Source of the DNA: Apostichopus californicus
Taxonomy: Eukaryota; Echinodermata; Holothuroidea; Aspidochirotida; Stichopodidae
Direction of reading: 5' to 3'
Length of the DNA: 64,000 nucleotides
Assembly: GCA_020650975.1 (NCBI GenBank)
Contig: JAIPMN010001622.1
Location: forward strand, 1-64,000
Numbering within the stretch: the first letter of the stretch is position 1; every line of letters begins with the position of its first letter. The notes below the pieces were generated by a model. It searched no databases, was not told where the DNA came from, and saw only the letters and a list, made by a program, of their open reading frames with translations. This document shows positions 13,801 through 28,800 of the stretch, piece by piece. Both the position numbers and the translations under genes were made by a program.

Positions 13801-16800
13801 AGATAAAAATAGCTAAAAATAACAAATAACAGAGAGTTAAAAACGAGGGGTTAAGAGATATCTTCACCGGGAAGAACAACAAATCCAGGAAATCAAAACT
13901 CCTTATGGAAAGAGGAAATCAGAATGCATCAGGCATAGATAAATATTTATCATAAATGATGAAGAGATGTAAATTTATGTTCCAAGGATACAGGAATGAA
14001 AACATTGATGCCTCTGATAAGTCCAAACCACGCCAGTAATCGATTTGACAGCTGGCAAGAAAATATTTTTACATGTTCGGGAAAAAATTTGCAGTCCATG
14101 TCAGCTGGTTTCCTCAAATGGTTTCTTACATATCGTTGACCTTTTAGCGATGCTAAGCGTGAACTTCATACATTTGCAAGTGAATTAAAATAAGAAAAAA
14201 AATTTCATGAAATGTGTGGGATGCAAAATTGTCTCTGTTTGGGTTGACAGGGTCAGTAGGATTAGGTGTATGGTTCAGTATGTAAGTAAGTAAGTAACAT
14301 GAGATTAGGTTGAAGACTATCCAATAAATCCATTTATAATTATGTGAATATTTTATGGCTTAATTGGTGCAAAATGTGTTCATCCAGGAAAGAGGTTTGA
14401 GACATATTTAATGCTCACCTTATGTTTTGCAACTTGAGAGATTTCAATCTTTATACAACTTCTTTAGGCTACTGTTTTTATTTTAATTCTTTTTTTTAAT
14501 GTTATCGTAAATATAAAATAATAGTTAAGCAACATGGTGTATATTTATACATTTAGCTAACTCCCACAAATATCCCCTCCTCCTACACAGCTTTACTAAT
14601 TAAAGATGTTGACTATTTGTTTCTGTGGTAGGTGTAAGTACTTGATATGCCACTTCTGTATTAGCCATGCATAAACAACTGTTGTTGTCTTTCTCATATT
14701 GCGAATAATATGCATAACTACCTGAGTTCGTGAATGTAAAAACTATACATCATGGTGGGCTGGAAACAAGCTTCGAACTTGGTAGATTTGAGTGGTGGGT
14801 GGAAGCTACTGGGTGCCTAATCTACATCCTTGGAGAAATGTTTTGAAACTTGTTTAACAAACAACTATCAAAACAAAGCAACAACTATTGTAGAACTAAT
14901 AGCTCTAGCAAACATAGACCATATAGTCTGCACTGCATGCATTTGCTTGGTACTCCTGTGCCCCCTCCCCCATACATGGATATGTGTAATAAATTATAAA
15001 AAAAAAATATGAAAAGACATTTTTGATTCCGTGACAAAGGCAATCTATATGATGGTGATAGCGTGTATGTGACACTTGCTTGACCAATTAACGTCATATG
15101 TGGTATTTGGATCCGTCTTTGGTGAAGTTACTTCTATTAAAGCTAACTCTATAGTAAGTACTAAGTATCAGACATCCTACATGTTGCCTGGTAAAGTTCT
15201 GAAAAAAAGTGGATTTATAACCTTATAAAAATTTAGAATTGGATACAAATAAGAATAGCCTTCACTTTCTCAAAGGTGTTCTACAGCATATTGACGGTCA
15301 CTTTATGGTTAGGATAAAGCAGTTTGAGAAATTGGTAGCATACATTCATTGTGAAGATAATGTATACAAACCTATCATCACTTTCAACAAGATAGGTTAT
15401 AGTCAATTGTTACTTGAAATCATTTTCAGCTGAACTATTTATAACCTTCTGAAACTTTAGTCTTCCTTTCCTGAAAAGTGTGTTCTATGAATGTTCAATT
15501 TATGTAAGAATATAGCAGTTAAAAAAATTGCTAGAATATTTATGCAACTTTATACTGTAGTATATTATGGTAAACTTCTAAGATACGTTATTGCAAATGG
15601 CTTATATGCTTTTTAAGTATTACTTGAAATCATATTTTTTGTTATGCTTTCTTTGAATTTCACACTTTAAAATTTAAAATAACCACAATCTAGGGACCAA
15701 AGCAAAATGTCACTTAAATAAAACATGCGTGATGCGACATTTTTTGCAACGATTCTTATCTGCAAGGCAATCAAAAGTACTCATTGTATATAGGCAGATT
15801 TCGAGGAGAAATTTACCTTCCTTTCTCCTCTCTGTAATGGTTGTACCAGCCACAAGCGATGTTTATCCATTCTATCATTTCCATAACATTTATTTTGGTA
15901 GCTATTATGTGATATGAATTTTATCCATCAGCCCTGAAGCTGACAGTGTTCATTAATAATGCAAGATTCAATGAAACATATGGTACAGCACCATCAATAT
16001 ATTATCGCACAACGGTAACATTCGGAATTATTCCCAAGAAATGTTTTTAAATTTTGTCTAGCTGGTTCTTGATGTCCAAAGATGCAGTTTTCCCCAAACA
16101 AAATAAAAATGAAATTCCGAGGTCCTCTTGTGACAAGGTTCAGGATGTCACAAAAATTAACAGTAAAAGTAACTGAATACTTAAATTGTGTGAACTTCTT
16201 TCATTGAAGTATAAAATATGTTCCTTTTTTGATTTTGTGATCATTGTGTAAGCCTCTTAGCATGATTAAAGAGGTTGTACCAGTCATTGTTTCGTGCTGT
16301 TAAACATAACAATTGATTCCGTGCAAGCGATTGATGAGAATAAAAGTTTTTTTTTTTAAGTTCTTTCACAAGCGAGGCATTGTTTACCTGCCCGTCTTGC
16401 TTACCTGTCTTCTCTCTATGAATATTAACCTACTAATTAATTTACTAATTATCTTACCAATGCTGTGTTTATTAACCATACAGTAGGTACCTCTGGGTTC
16501 AGATTAACTTTAGTTCCTCACAGATTTCCTCTGAATGGGTTATATTTTAGGAAAAGTAGAATCCAGTAGGGACCTGGGAAAGGGTTAAGGATTTAAAAGG
16601 GAAGAGATTTGAACAGAGCATCACTCCATACCAGTTTAAAAAAGCTGTTGAGATAATAGGTATTGGCTGCAATAGTAAATATGAAAAGCAGCAATAAGGT
16701 AGGACATGGTGTTTGTACAATATCTCTCTCCATATAGCTATATATTGTTGCAGTTGAACGTTGCACAAGACATACAGGTGCAGTATAAATTGCAGTATAT

Positions 16801-19800
16801 ATTAGTGTACATGTTAAAGGAGTTGTTTACATTCTACTTAATAATATTACACATCCAATAAAACACACTGTACTCTGACCAAAGTCAATAAGTGACCAAG
16901 TACAAAGTTTCCACACCAATTACAGTGGTTCTGCTAATTAGCCATGTTACCGATTAATGAACACAAAAAGAACCTGTCACTGATCCCTTTAATATGGAGA
17001 TTAGACCGAGCCAGCTGTAGTCTTTTGTATGAAAGTTTTGTGGGCCTATGCTGATTATCATATAGAAAAGTGACAAACATTTCTCCCTGTACATGTATAT
17101 ATGCAGTAGGTGGCCCTATTTATGCTTAAATGGTGATAATTTTGTTCTCATGTTTTGTCATGTTGGAAAGACTACCAATTTATTGGATCTCATCCCCTGT
17201 ACTAGTTTATATGTTGAAATTGCATTAATATTTCATGCTGTGATTGATAGCAAATTCTTTAAGTCCTGACGGGTCATAATCACTTCCCACTTTGGGAGTT
17301 AAGATTTATCAGTCTGAACATTAGAAGCGGCTGTAAAGCTCTCTCTCTCTCTCTCTTTGTGTGAATATTTGAACGCAGACTATACTCATTCCGAGTGTGA
17401 GAATAACGAAAAACATGCAACAAACTGAAAGTAGGAGGGACTAATTGTTTCTTTCATTAATCAGTGAAAGGTTTTTAAGTATGATTAGCAGAGTTCCTGT
17501 GTGGTTATAGACTTATAGTATGGGATTTTTTTAACTGTTATACACAGATCTACTAAATGTGACAAACACAGATAGCAATTATAAAGTCTGCAACTTGGCT
17601 GTTCTCCAAAAAGTAAAAGTTGCCGTTTTGAAAAGTCGCACTGCTGCTTCAATGTACATACAGTATCACTTTTTTTAGCATGATTAAAGTCCCGAAGGCT
17701 TGTGCACTCATATCCTTTATACTTGAGCTACAAACCTTAAAGGTTAGTTAGCGTGAAAAGGTTCACTGACTAGAGATTGTTTTTCTCATTATTCAGCGTT
17801 TCGCAGTACGGATCTAGTTTTACTAAGCTATGCTCTCGTCAGCATATTATTGCTTGATAGTGAACAGAATTATCGTCCTACTGATATAGTCTGTGTACTT
17901 AATTGTATCTATTTGTCTGTCTCGTGAATTATTTCTTGATCTAATGGTTGTGGTTTTGGAGGCATTTGACAGAGTTGGGTGGAATTCCAAGAAAACAACA
18001 ACTGTCTAGAGAGCTGAGAGAAGACACAGATTTCTGAGGCTATGAACCAGAGAGAAGAGATGTTGATGCAATCAGTTGTTGCATAAGTTGTTTGTCATAT
18101 AAATTAAATAAAATTTAGTTCCTGCACTGTAGCTTCAATAGCCACAAAATTGGCCTGTTAGTCTTGTGCTGTGGAATGGATTGATTGGTCAACCAGAGGT
18201 CAAGAAAGGTCAATCGTTAAACAGTTTACATAAAAATCTTACTCTGTGGTGAAGTGAAATGCAGGGCAGTTAATTACATGCAAGCTGTTAGCTATCAAAG
18301 GTGTTTGGGGAATAAATTATTGAATAGAGAAAGCTTGAAGTCTTTGTAGTCCTTGTAATATCTCTTGCTACACATGCTTGAAGCATAATGATAGCATGCT
18401 GTGTACTGGAATCCATCTACTGCAACTAGGGTGATTAACTTAGATGTCCTTAGGATCAGACCCTGCAATTGAGAATTCCTTTTCTGGGAGGATCCCGTCC
18501 TTGCCAGGGCAATCAAAACTAACATGAACAGAAAGCAAGGTCCTGATCCCTCCCCCTGCCCCCCCCCTTGCATTAAAACCTCAACAAACTCTGTTTATTT
18601 CTCATCACTTGTCAGTATCGAAACCAGTAAGTTGTGGACTTTACTGGATACAACCTACTGTAGTCGACCATGCTAGTGATTCATTGCACATATATAGATT
18701 TGTTCTCAAAGGAGACACAAACTTAGTCATTACCATTTGTGACAGAGATATTTAGCTGTGATGTTTGACTTCCTGAAACAGCTAAGACAAATCTCATTTC
18801 ATTTAGGAGATATCACAGATTTAATGTTCATTCACACACAAGGCCAAAGACTTGAGCAAGTATAAAGTCTAACTATGACATCATGCTTCAGTCTGCTATG
18901 GTTGTCAATTACAATGTTTAGAAGGCTATAATGGAGATGGGCATTGTAAATGCAGAAACTGAAATATTGAAGTGTCTTAAGTTCTTTACATGAATAATTG
19001 ATGGAACTGGTCTTAGTGTCAATGTCAGTAAACCTTGAAAATTATGAAAAGAAAAACAGGGAAAGTGAAAGGTTTCAAATCTATGACATCAAATATTTAC
19101 AAAAATTGAGACATCCCTCACATATCAATTTATTCTAGGATGTCTCTCCAACAGAGCAAGATTTTTCTTGGTTGTTTGTGGGGTACAGTTGTTCATCACA
19201 AGAATCTGTAAAGACTCTAACATATAAGCTAATAGATATGATACTTGTTGCATAAATATCCCAGTGCCAGTTTCAATTGTCCTCATTCTTCATTGACATT
19301 TAAATCTCTCCAAGGCAATACTGTGCTGTACCCTGTTTAGCTTTGAACATTTTTAGATATCTGTATCTTAGAGATATATTTCCTTTTCACCGTTCTCATA
19401 ATATTCACTTACTCTCTCTAGAGCTCATGTGTCATTCACATGTTTAACATATCTTGATGGTTGCCTCTTCATTTTGTTTTTTCACACAGCGTATTGTAGA
19501 GCATTGGGATCATCTCTGAAAGATAAATGTCTTCTCCCGCACCAGACGAATGGCGAGGAAGAATCAACCACCACTTGTCACTTTTTTGTCTTGTCTCTGA
19601 TACCGATGATCTCACTTCTATCTTCGCCTCTCTTCGTTCCCAAAGCCAAGACTGATCAATCACAGGGTAAGTACCCCAATGGATAAAACATGCATTACAT
19701 TTACGGGTTTACTATATGACACTAGCGTCGCCACGGTGGTTGCTGCTGATTATGAAGTTATGGGTAGAACATTCATATCCAGACCCTGCCGTACCGCCCC

Positions 19801-22800
19801 ATTGTCGCTATTGCTGGTGATGAATTTTTTAATAACATATTTCATAACTTACTGAAATGTGTAGACATTAGCGTCCCCATGCCCACTGTTGCAATTGATG
19901 TATTTTTGGAAAACAAATTCATCACGTTCTTTGTTGATTAGACATTAGTGTCCCCATGGCCGCTTGTGCTTGAGACGTATCTTTGGATAACAAGTTTATT
20001 ACTTTCTTCGTTGAGGAGACATTAGCGTCCCCATGGCTGCTCTTGCTGATGATGTACTTGTGGATGCCAAATAGATTACTTTCTGCATTGAGTAGACACT
20101 ATTGGAGTCCATCTTTGCTGGGTGTTTACCCATGGTATTTTTCCTCATTAAGTTCTGAAATGTTAAAATACTTAGTTGCAGAAATGTTTTCATTGATATG
20201 TCAAGTCTGTAAGACTGTAAATATTATTAATTTTGAATTAACCTTGTAGAAGTTGTATGAATGTTAAAATCGGTTACCAGTAGAATATATAGGAGACATC
20301 ACTTTGTAGCAGATGGAATGAAAATGCCAAATTGTGTTTCTTAAGAGTTCTAATTTTTTGTGTTTCTTAATAGTTTTAATTTTCATCCCTCTGTCACATA
20401 GATTTAACTACTGATGATTAAAACTTTTAATGGATTTATTTGTTAAATGCTTTACAATTGAAATTTTCTTAAAATGATTTTTAAAGTAGTTTACCGCTGG
20501 AATCCTGCTCAGTTCTAAGATGGAGTTGCACGTAACTTATTCGGTTACTTTACCTCAGATAGATTGTTGTCATTAATAACTTGTTCTCTTGTCAAGAACA
20601 AAAGGAAGTAAAAATAAAAGGAGAGAAATTTAGTAGTGCTTCAGGTTAGCACTGTTACATTAAGTTTTAATCAGTTTTAATAAGCATTTAGTATTCTATC
20701 CAACATTCACACTAAATCAACAAGGAAAATACAGAATAGTAAAACATTTACAAAACTTGACATACAAAAGCAAAACGCCTTGGAAAAACTTTCTCTTCCC
20801 ATCGATGCTATGCTTTATTATACAATTTAACTAGATGATTATAAGATAAAAATTGATGGCATATATTTCTTCAGTTTTATTGTCCATTATTCTATGAATT
20901 TCTTTAAGTGCAAGTATTTTCTCAAATGCGTCTTCCCGGATGTTTAGATGAACAAAGACCTTATATTTTCAGGTAATTGGCCTTGCTTTATAATCTTACA
21001 TCTTGAAAGGAGACTCTTTGGAGCTGGCTTAATTAAAGCAACTTATAGATTGGTAGAATAATCAATCTACCAAGTTTGTTTTCATAAATATAATTGTTGT
21101 GTATATTAAACAGAGAAATGTCACAGTGTTTACACAAGAGCAGAACGTTAAACACCCGCTGTGGTGGTACTTCATGAATTTACATCTCTCCACTCTTTAT
21201 ATCTCCGCTTCTTCTATTGCACTGTCCCATCTACCTCCCCCTCCTCTCTGGGCACCGCCCACTTACCTCTCCGGATTATTCTGCTTTAAGTTGCATTTAA
21301 CCTTCTTCAGGAGCTGGTCATCTCTTAGAACTCTTTACCATGAAGGATATATATCTCTTGGCCAGTTAAAACCTCTCAAGAGAACAATTGGCCTTGCTTG
21401 TAAAGTCATTGTTCTCATTGTTTGATATTCCATAATGGTGTGGTGACCTCTAATCTTTCTGTTTTTTAATATCTTAAAGACAAAATTAAAATGACTTGGC
21501 GCATTCTGTATTATAGTACTAAGAGATCAGCAGGCAGTGTTTGGGTGGCATCTCCACTACGGGGAATAATTGAAATTTATGAAAAGAACTCTCTTATTTG
21601 TATGATTGCTGGCAACTTATTGAGGATTGAATGGCATCCATACACAAGCTGTCTTGATGAACATGGTTAGAATACAGATTATGTATTGGTGGGGGTGTAG
21701 AGGGGGAGGGGAAGGGAGATTGAACCGAAAGAAATGCCAATCCACAGTTATTGCTATATGCATGTGCCATTAATACTAAACATTAAAAGTTAAAAAATAC
21801 ATGCCACATCAATTTTTGAGTATTGATATACACATGATGAAGAGAATATGAAGTAGAATTTTGGAGACCAAACACAAAGAAGAAGAAAAAAACAAATTGG
21901 GTAGATTTCCCATGTGGACAATTAAAGCTAATCACAATTAAAGCTACAGTGGCAGATATCAAATTGATATTTGTTCAAAAGCGATCTAGTTTCAGTTTCT
22001 CTCATTTGCCTCATTTGTAAGAGGTTTCACATCAGGAGACGATGGTGAAAGTCATGATACAAAATTGTACGAATCCAAGACCATGAAACAATCTACCAAT
22101 TCTTGACAGAATAGTGTTGAAAGTTGCTACTTTTACCAAATATTTCTTTACTACTATCATTTCAATTACTAGGGTCGTCATCAAGACTATAAATAGTCAG
22201 AAAATGTTTTGAACTTGGCATTTACATGTCTCAAATTGAAATCTGATGATTGTATCCCCAGGTCTCTCTACTTCCACCGTACATTCCGCTTAATTCCTGG
22301 TCCTCTTTAATCTCGTTAGCCGAATCTTCCACCTTACATAAACTTGTGTATTTCCCTCGCATTCCTGCTATGGTTGAGTAAAAAGTTTTGTTTCTAAATT
22401 ATAAACCCTCACCTAGAGTGTTTTGCCAAAAAGATAAACCTACATAATCCCCCCGGGAAATTATGTCTCTCCATTTGCACTTTAAAGCTTGCAGCTCTAA
22501 ATTTGCTTACAGTACATATGGGTGGAATATTGAACATAAAACTGCACGATAGCGGCAAAGTGCTATGCTCTAGGCTCTGTCATGTGGTAATTGTTTGCAT
22601 TTTTTTACATAATGTTTACACTGGTTGGTCACACAGTTATCAAACTGTGTGAAAGACTGTAGATGGAACACAAGTGGTAGAATATCTTAATTTCTTTGAA
22701 TATTTAAAGAGACTAAATATTGCTCTGTTCTAATCTTGACCAAAGCGTACAAGGCTAGGATTAGGAAATTGAGTTGTTTTGGCACTTAACCAAATCTTAA

Positions 22801-25800
22801 TAAACTAGTAAATTTAATGAGGGGAAAATTAGAGTGGCACAAACTTGAAATATTAAAGTAATATATCGAGTACCCAACCAGTAAGTTTTGAGGATTTGAG
22901 AGCAAACAAGTGGACATAGGTCATGCATTTTCATCATTCTTATAGACAGAAAGAAGAAAAAAAACATGTCTCCGTGGTATTATTACAGGTATTACTTCTT
23001 ATGATGTACTCAAACCGATGAGTTTGAGGAAAGCTTGGTCACAAAAGAATCAGCAATTCCAATGAAATAACACAAAAGTATATCTTTTCCAATGTTGACT
23101 TTCTTATCATACTGTATAATATTTGTGCACATGTGTAAAAAGTACATTAGTTCTTTAAATAAAGACAGTGAAAACTGTCATTACAATACAATTAGGCTAT
23201 GCTCAGCTGTGTCTAGCTATGTTACATGTTCAGCTGTGTTTAGCTATGTTACATATTCAGTTATATGTTACTTGTCCAGCTATGTTCAGCTATGTCAAGC
23301 TGTGTTCAGTGTTATTGTCAAAGTCAAGTTCTAACTGTGTAGGTCACAGTGAAAGTAGTTCATCTGGTTTTGCGCGTTTTCAGAATGGTTTATGTGATAG
23401 TGTATTTTTCCATGAGTAGTAATTGGTCCATGAATTACAACTTCTCCATTAGCAGCACTAGATTTATTGCACTTACTCTCTAGTGGCCCCCATTTGATGT
23501 CTTGATCCAGTGTCTGCTAGTCAGGAACTATAAAACTTGATGTGTTTGTGGAACACTTTATATAAAGAGGTGTGCAGTAAGAAAGTCAAAATAAATAGGA
23601 ACTAAATGTTCATTCTGAACTGTACCTCAGTGCAGATCTAGCTATTAGTTTTTATCCATCGTGTTTATCCATCATTTCATCTCCTTGCCAAAACATGTTG
23701 TATTTACTTCACTCTCTTACCTGTCTCCTACCACACCAACACACTTTCTTAGTCTACCAAGACGCCACTGGTATAATTTTAGCGGGCCCAGTGACCTCTC
23801 CTGTGGGTCACCACAAACTATCTTTAAATCCTTATGATAAACAAGAAAGCATTGTTAGATGATAGTCAACATCATTTGTTGTTGACAGATTCATAACATA
23901 TCAAATCGTACATGTGTTCCTGATGAGTTGTGTGTTGCATAGAAGAAACATACCTAAATGGTGTGTGTGTTAGACTCAGTAGTCCAGCCACTTAAATTGA
24001 TGAGCCTCATATGTTTAAAGGACCATTCCTCAATACAAATATTAAAAAGAGACAACCTAGAATTATAGCAATGCTTTGTTACAATCTGCAACATATCCAA
24101 ATTAATTTGGTGCCTCAAGTCATCCATTAACAGAAGGTGTGAGGATAGAGGTGAGCGGAATGTATAAGAAGAGATAATCAGTTGGGTTCATTAACCAGAG
24201 AATACAAAAACAGGACTGATTAAAGAGTTCACCACAGAATCTGACAGGAAAAAAAATAGGTTATTAAAATAGTTTTACTGTACATTTTCATATGTTTTTG
24301 TAAAACTTTTTGCAAACATTTGCTCAAGCATGTACAGTAAGCATGCGTCTTTGAAGTTTCTTGCATGCACTAACTTTAAACATGGGATTTTAATTCATAT
24401 AGAATAAGTCTTTTAAAGATTGTTCATGTGCAGCAACAGCAAAGGGTGATAGCATTGTAGGCAAGTGAGACCTGGAATATATTAATTTACTTCTCTCCTA
24501 TTCCTAAGGCATGGTAGAATGAGAGAGCAAAGGTCGTGGGGAGACAGGAAGGCTTGTCACTCCTAAATTTCCAAACCACTCAATTTTAGAAGTTTTATTG
24601 CCATACTGTACAGTACAACTGCATATGTATACACACACATGTGAGTGTAAAAGAAATAACGCAACAACACTGTACAGTGTAACAGTGTATCCTACGGTTG
24701 CTAAGAAACTGTGTAATATTAGCAATGAATCACAAATCTTAATTTATTCAACACATGTATGGTTTTATTTGGAATCAACAGTAGCAGATCATGAGTTGCA
24801 TATGTGTGTGGTGCTTTGATATTAAAATAAAGTACTTCATAGGCAGTTCAAGTTTTATGTTATTAGTTTCTGCACTGGAAATATATACCTAGGAATTATC
24901 CAGGACTGTTTACTTCATAGCTAATGACATGTTGCAAAATGGGAGTCTTCCATGCATGAAGCAATTAGCATCTCAGACATGCTTATTGGTACTCCATTGG
25001 TTGCCAGCGTATCAGTTTAATACTCATCCCACCCTGGCTGGCATGTTCAGTTCAGTTTATTCATATTTTTATGTACTACATTAAAGAAACAGTGTAATTG
25101 TAGGAACATGAAGTGTACTAGTGAAAGAAAGTAAACTAAGAAATCCTCAAAGGCTTGACAAATAGATCATTCCCAGAACAAGGGAAAAGAATGTAAACAA
25201 AAGTGAGACACTGATACTGATAACCTTAAACCCCTCCTCATAAGTCAATCGCGAATAAGTAAAAAGTGGTAAAAAGCTGAAAAGGGCGCCAGCAGTCCAT
25301 TTGAGTCCGTCAGGNNNNNNNNNNTGCCCCTCCCCTACCTCCCCCCCCCCCCACAAAAATGCAAGGGAAAAAAGTATACTGGGTTACACTTAATGTTTTG
25401 AACAAGTACATTTTAAGCTGCCGTCTGAGAGAAATAACTGAAGGTTTAGTTATTCCATTAAACAATAAAACAGAATTTTGTACATGTTTTTTTCTTCATC
25501 AATACACAGATGCATCAATGCATGCACAGATGCATCAATACACAGAAATATCAGGACACAGATTCATGCAATTTATAATTTACTTCTTTCCTGTCTTAAT
25601 TTTTGAGTAAAGATACTTCCTAGATCGCCGGAAATGACCCTTTCCGGGCCTTGCTAATTTGCAGATAAACGTAGTATAAATAGGTGTCATCGCCAAAAGA
25701 ATGTGACAAATGTCAATAGGTAGATGAGAGCGCAATAAAAAAGTCAATAATCGCGAATAAGTAAAAAGTGGTAAAAAGGGCGCCAGCAGTCCGTTTGAGT

Positions 25801-28800
25801 CCGTCAGGGGGGGCATCCGCCCCCCCTGACTGTATGGACGCTCCGCCACTGGGCGTGCATGTATACCCTCCTTTACATACGCACGCCTTTCTACCATGCC
25901 TACAAATTGGTAACATTCTTTGCATGGTGCCCCCAGTGACCCCTCTCATAGGTCATCAACCTCTTTCTTTCTTTTGAATCTACCACTCAGAAGCCCCACT
26001 GTGGATATATCAACTAATACTTACCATAATCATGAGAACCTGACATGTGTCGTCTGATCATGTTTGGATAGTAACATTATTAGTCCATTAACATGTGTAT
26101 ATAGTCAGGCTCTAATGTATTATCATCTCCGGTTCGATGTGTCTTAATTGTTTGATAAGTTTGCTGTAGGCAACACTCGTCTCGAATAATACTGGAAACT
26201 AGCAGAAGCATAATTTACCAATCTAGCATGTTATTGTACACATTGAGCCCATTATTTCTGATAGAGGTAGCCATTTCTAAATACCCTGCAGGTACTGTAT
26301 GTAGGAATCAGACCAAGGGTTTTGTGAAACTAAAACGTAAATATTACTGTAGTTTACTATTGCTGTAGTGAATCTACTCTTTGCGTTAATTATCAGTCAT
26401 GTTTCACTGGAGATCTTATCACTCCATTTTGATTATTTGGATTCTTCATAACAGTAAAATCAGCACATTAGTTTGTGTCGTCATAATTTTTTCTAAACTT
26501 TTTTTTCATTTTTTCCCCCCTTATTTTTCCAATGATTTCCTTTGGTAGTCTGTTGGATGAAAGGATTTCCCTTTTAGTAAAAACTCCAGTCAGTTTCCAA
26601 CCAAACTTAAGGAATGAGACAACCAGTCATTACGTGTTTCTGTTTTCAACAATATGCATTTTTTCCCCTCAGAGTTCTACACTCTCTATGATTCTTGATA
26701 ACAGATACCGCCTTCAATTTAATTTTTGTCAGGAAAGATCTAGAAAACGCTCTTCCGTAAACTTGTTAGTTAATGCATTCTTTGAAGAAACGATCCTCCT
26801 GGTAGCATCCTCAGTATTAACTATCATGATAAGCTGTCAAGATGGCAAGAAAAACCTTCAAATTTTTGATTAGCTTTTTTAAGTTTCTTGCCTTCTCTTT
26901 TGCATTTCCTCCCAGGTATATTTAGTTCTTTTTTCTTGAAGAATGCTGGAAAGATATAAATCCGCTCAGGGGAAAGTGTGTGTGAAACTATGAAGGAAAA
27001 AAGGAAGCTATTGTCAGTGTTACGTTTAAACTGTGTTCTTTCGGACAGATCTAATTTACATTTAGATAGGTCTTATTATTAGAGTCGGAAAAGACCTCGT
27101 GTAATTCCTTCATTTCCATTCCTGTCATGTTCTTCACATCTAGATTCACATAGTTAGAAGCACGTCATTGCAACATTTGAGCAACACATATCGCCCACAT
27201 GGTCATTTTTATAGACAGATCCATGCGTTGCTCGACACAAACCTCATCTCTCTGAGATAATCAACTTAAAGAAGTTTGACATTTTACTTGTTCATATTGG
27301 GTACAGGTTATTTTCCTGGATAATCGTTATTTGAGTATGTTCCTTTTAAGGAACATAATGTGGGGGCCCCAATATGTTCTATGTCAAGTCTATATGGTAT
27401 CAGCCATGTAGGTATGTAGGAGACAATTTACTAGGCAAGGAGATAATATAAGATCATAAACTATTTCTAAGCGTTTAGTGAAAATTATTAATTAGATTGC
27501 TCTTCCTGCAAACTTGTATTAAAAAAAAGATATCCAAAAAATATAGTTGATGTAATTTATCTGGTATCACATCGCAAAATGCCTTGCAAATTGGGCAAAC
27601 TGCTAACAAGTACAAATATTTATTTAGCTTGCCCTTCCTGCAAACTTGTATTAAACAAAATATATCCGCAAGAAAAGGTCTTCCGAACCATGCAAACACA
27701 AGCTAACAGAAAAGCAAGTTGATGTAATTTATCTGGTATGGCATCACAAATTGGGCAAACTGCTATACAACTGTGCAAATATTTATTTAGATTGCCCTTC
27801 CTGCAAACTTGCATTAAAAGCTACATCAGAAAAATATAGGCCTTCCGAACCATGCAAACACAAAGACAACAGAAAAGCAAGTTGACGATAGGGAATAGTT
27901 TATCTGGTATCGCATCGTAAAATTGGCAAATTGCAAATATGTGCAGTTTTTGCACCTAGTAACCATAGTAGTTTCTGTGATACACAGTTTAGAGCTTTCA
28001 AATCTGTTTCACAAAATTTGAACACTAAATTATTCCCTGAATAGTAATTTAAAAAATAAATGTGACCATTTCTGATATTCCTAGCATATATTGACAATGC
28101 TATAGTTAAAACCTATTTTCTTTCAGTTTTAGAGGGTAAATAACACGTCTGGCAAGCTCAATTAGAAACAAGCATGGCATATGTTTCATTTTGTGAGAAG
28201 TTGAAAGTTAATATCGCAAAAAACACTCCACTCAACTTCACTTGAGACTTTCTCTGGGTTTATTGAATTATATTTCAAAAGTGTAGAAAAGATGAATGCA
28301 GTGTGCGTTAATGTAAATGAAGCGATATCATCTAGGCATAAAATAGTTGTACAGTATAGTAAGGAAACCTAACTCCTGACAAATACTTCAGTATTTTACA
28401 CACCCACAACAGCAGTGCCAAGCTGTGATTTTTGAACATTTTAACTGTTTCTAACAAAAGATTCTTTTTATTTTTTAGACTGAAGAGAGAAGCTGATTTT
28501 GTTATAAATCCTAACGTTGGACGTTAATTGGTTTGACATTTAGCTGAAACTTTGAAGGCTGATTATAAAATGAAGTATTTTGAGTCAAAAAAGAAACTGT
28601 TTGGTCACATTTGGTCATACTCTTCACTATAGAAACGAGTAGACATTCTTTAAACCAGCATAACCGTTATAAATTTGCATATTGACCTAGCAGGTCACAT
28701 ACAACGAGAGTATCAAAGACACTGTCTTGGGTTTAAATTTAAAGAAATGGAGGACTCTGCAAGACTCAGTGACATGACCATAAGAATAATGTATGTTGAA

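Larger units (their letters stand above)
6216..19489 (+). other. CCDC142 intron 2 (13.3 kb)
   Basis: It holds a hAT MITE with a nested LTR-like repeat (8125-9109), a second copy of that repeat (11426-12063) and a short CT run near 17340. Between these the sequence is AT-rich with only short chance reading frames, and I recognise no gene on either strand. Confidence 0.65.

Noticed and set aside
14758-14825. Possible tRNA or SINE B box (AGTTCGAAGCT on the minus strand)
   Set aside because: No A box, no cloverleaf and a poor match to the B-box consensus.
26532-26873. A 113-codon plus-strand frame in CCDC142 intron 3
   Set aside because: No family likeness, no splice sites fitting neighbours, and codon use like the surrounding AT-rich intron.
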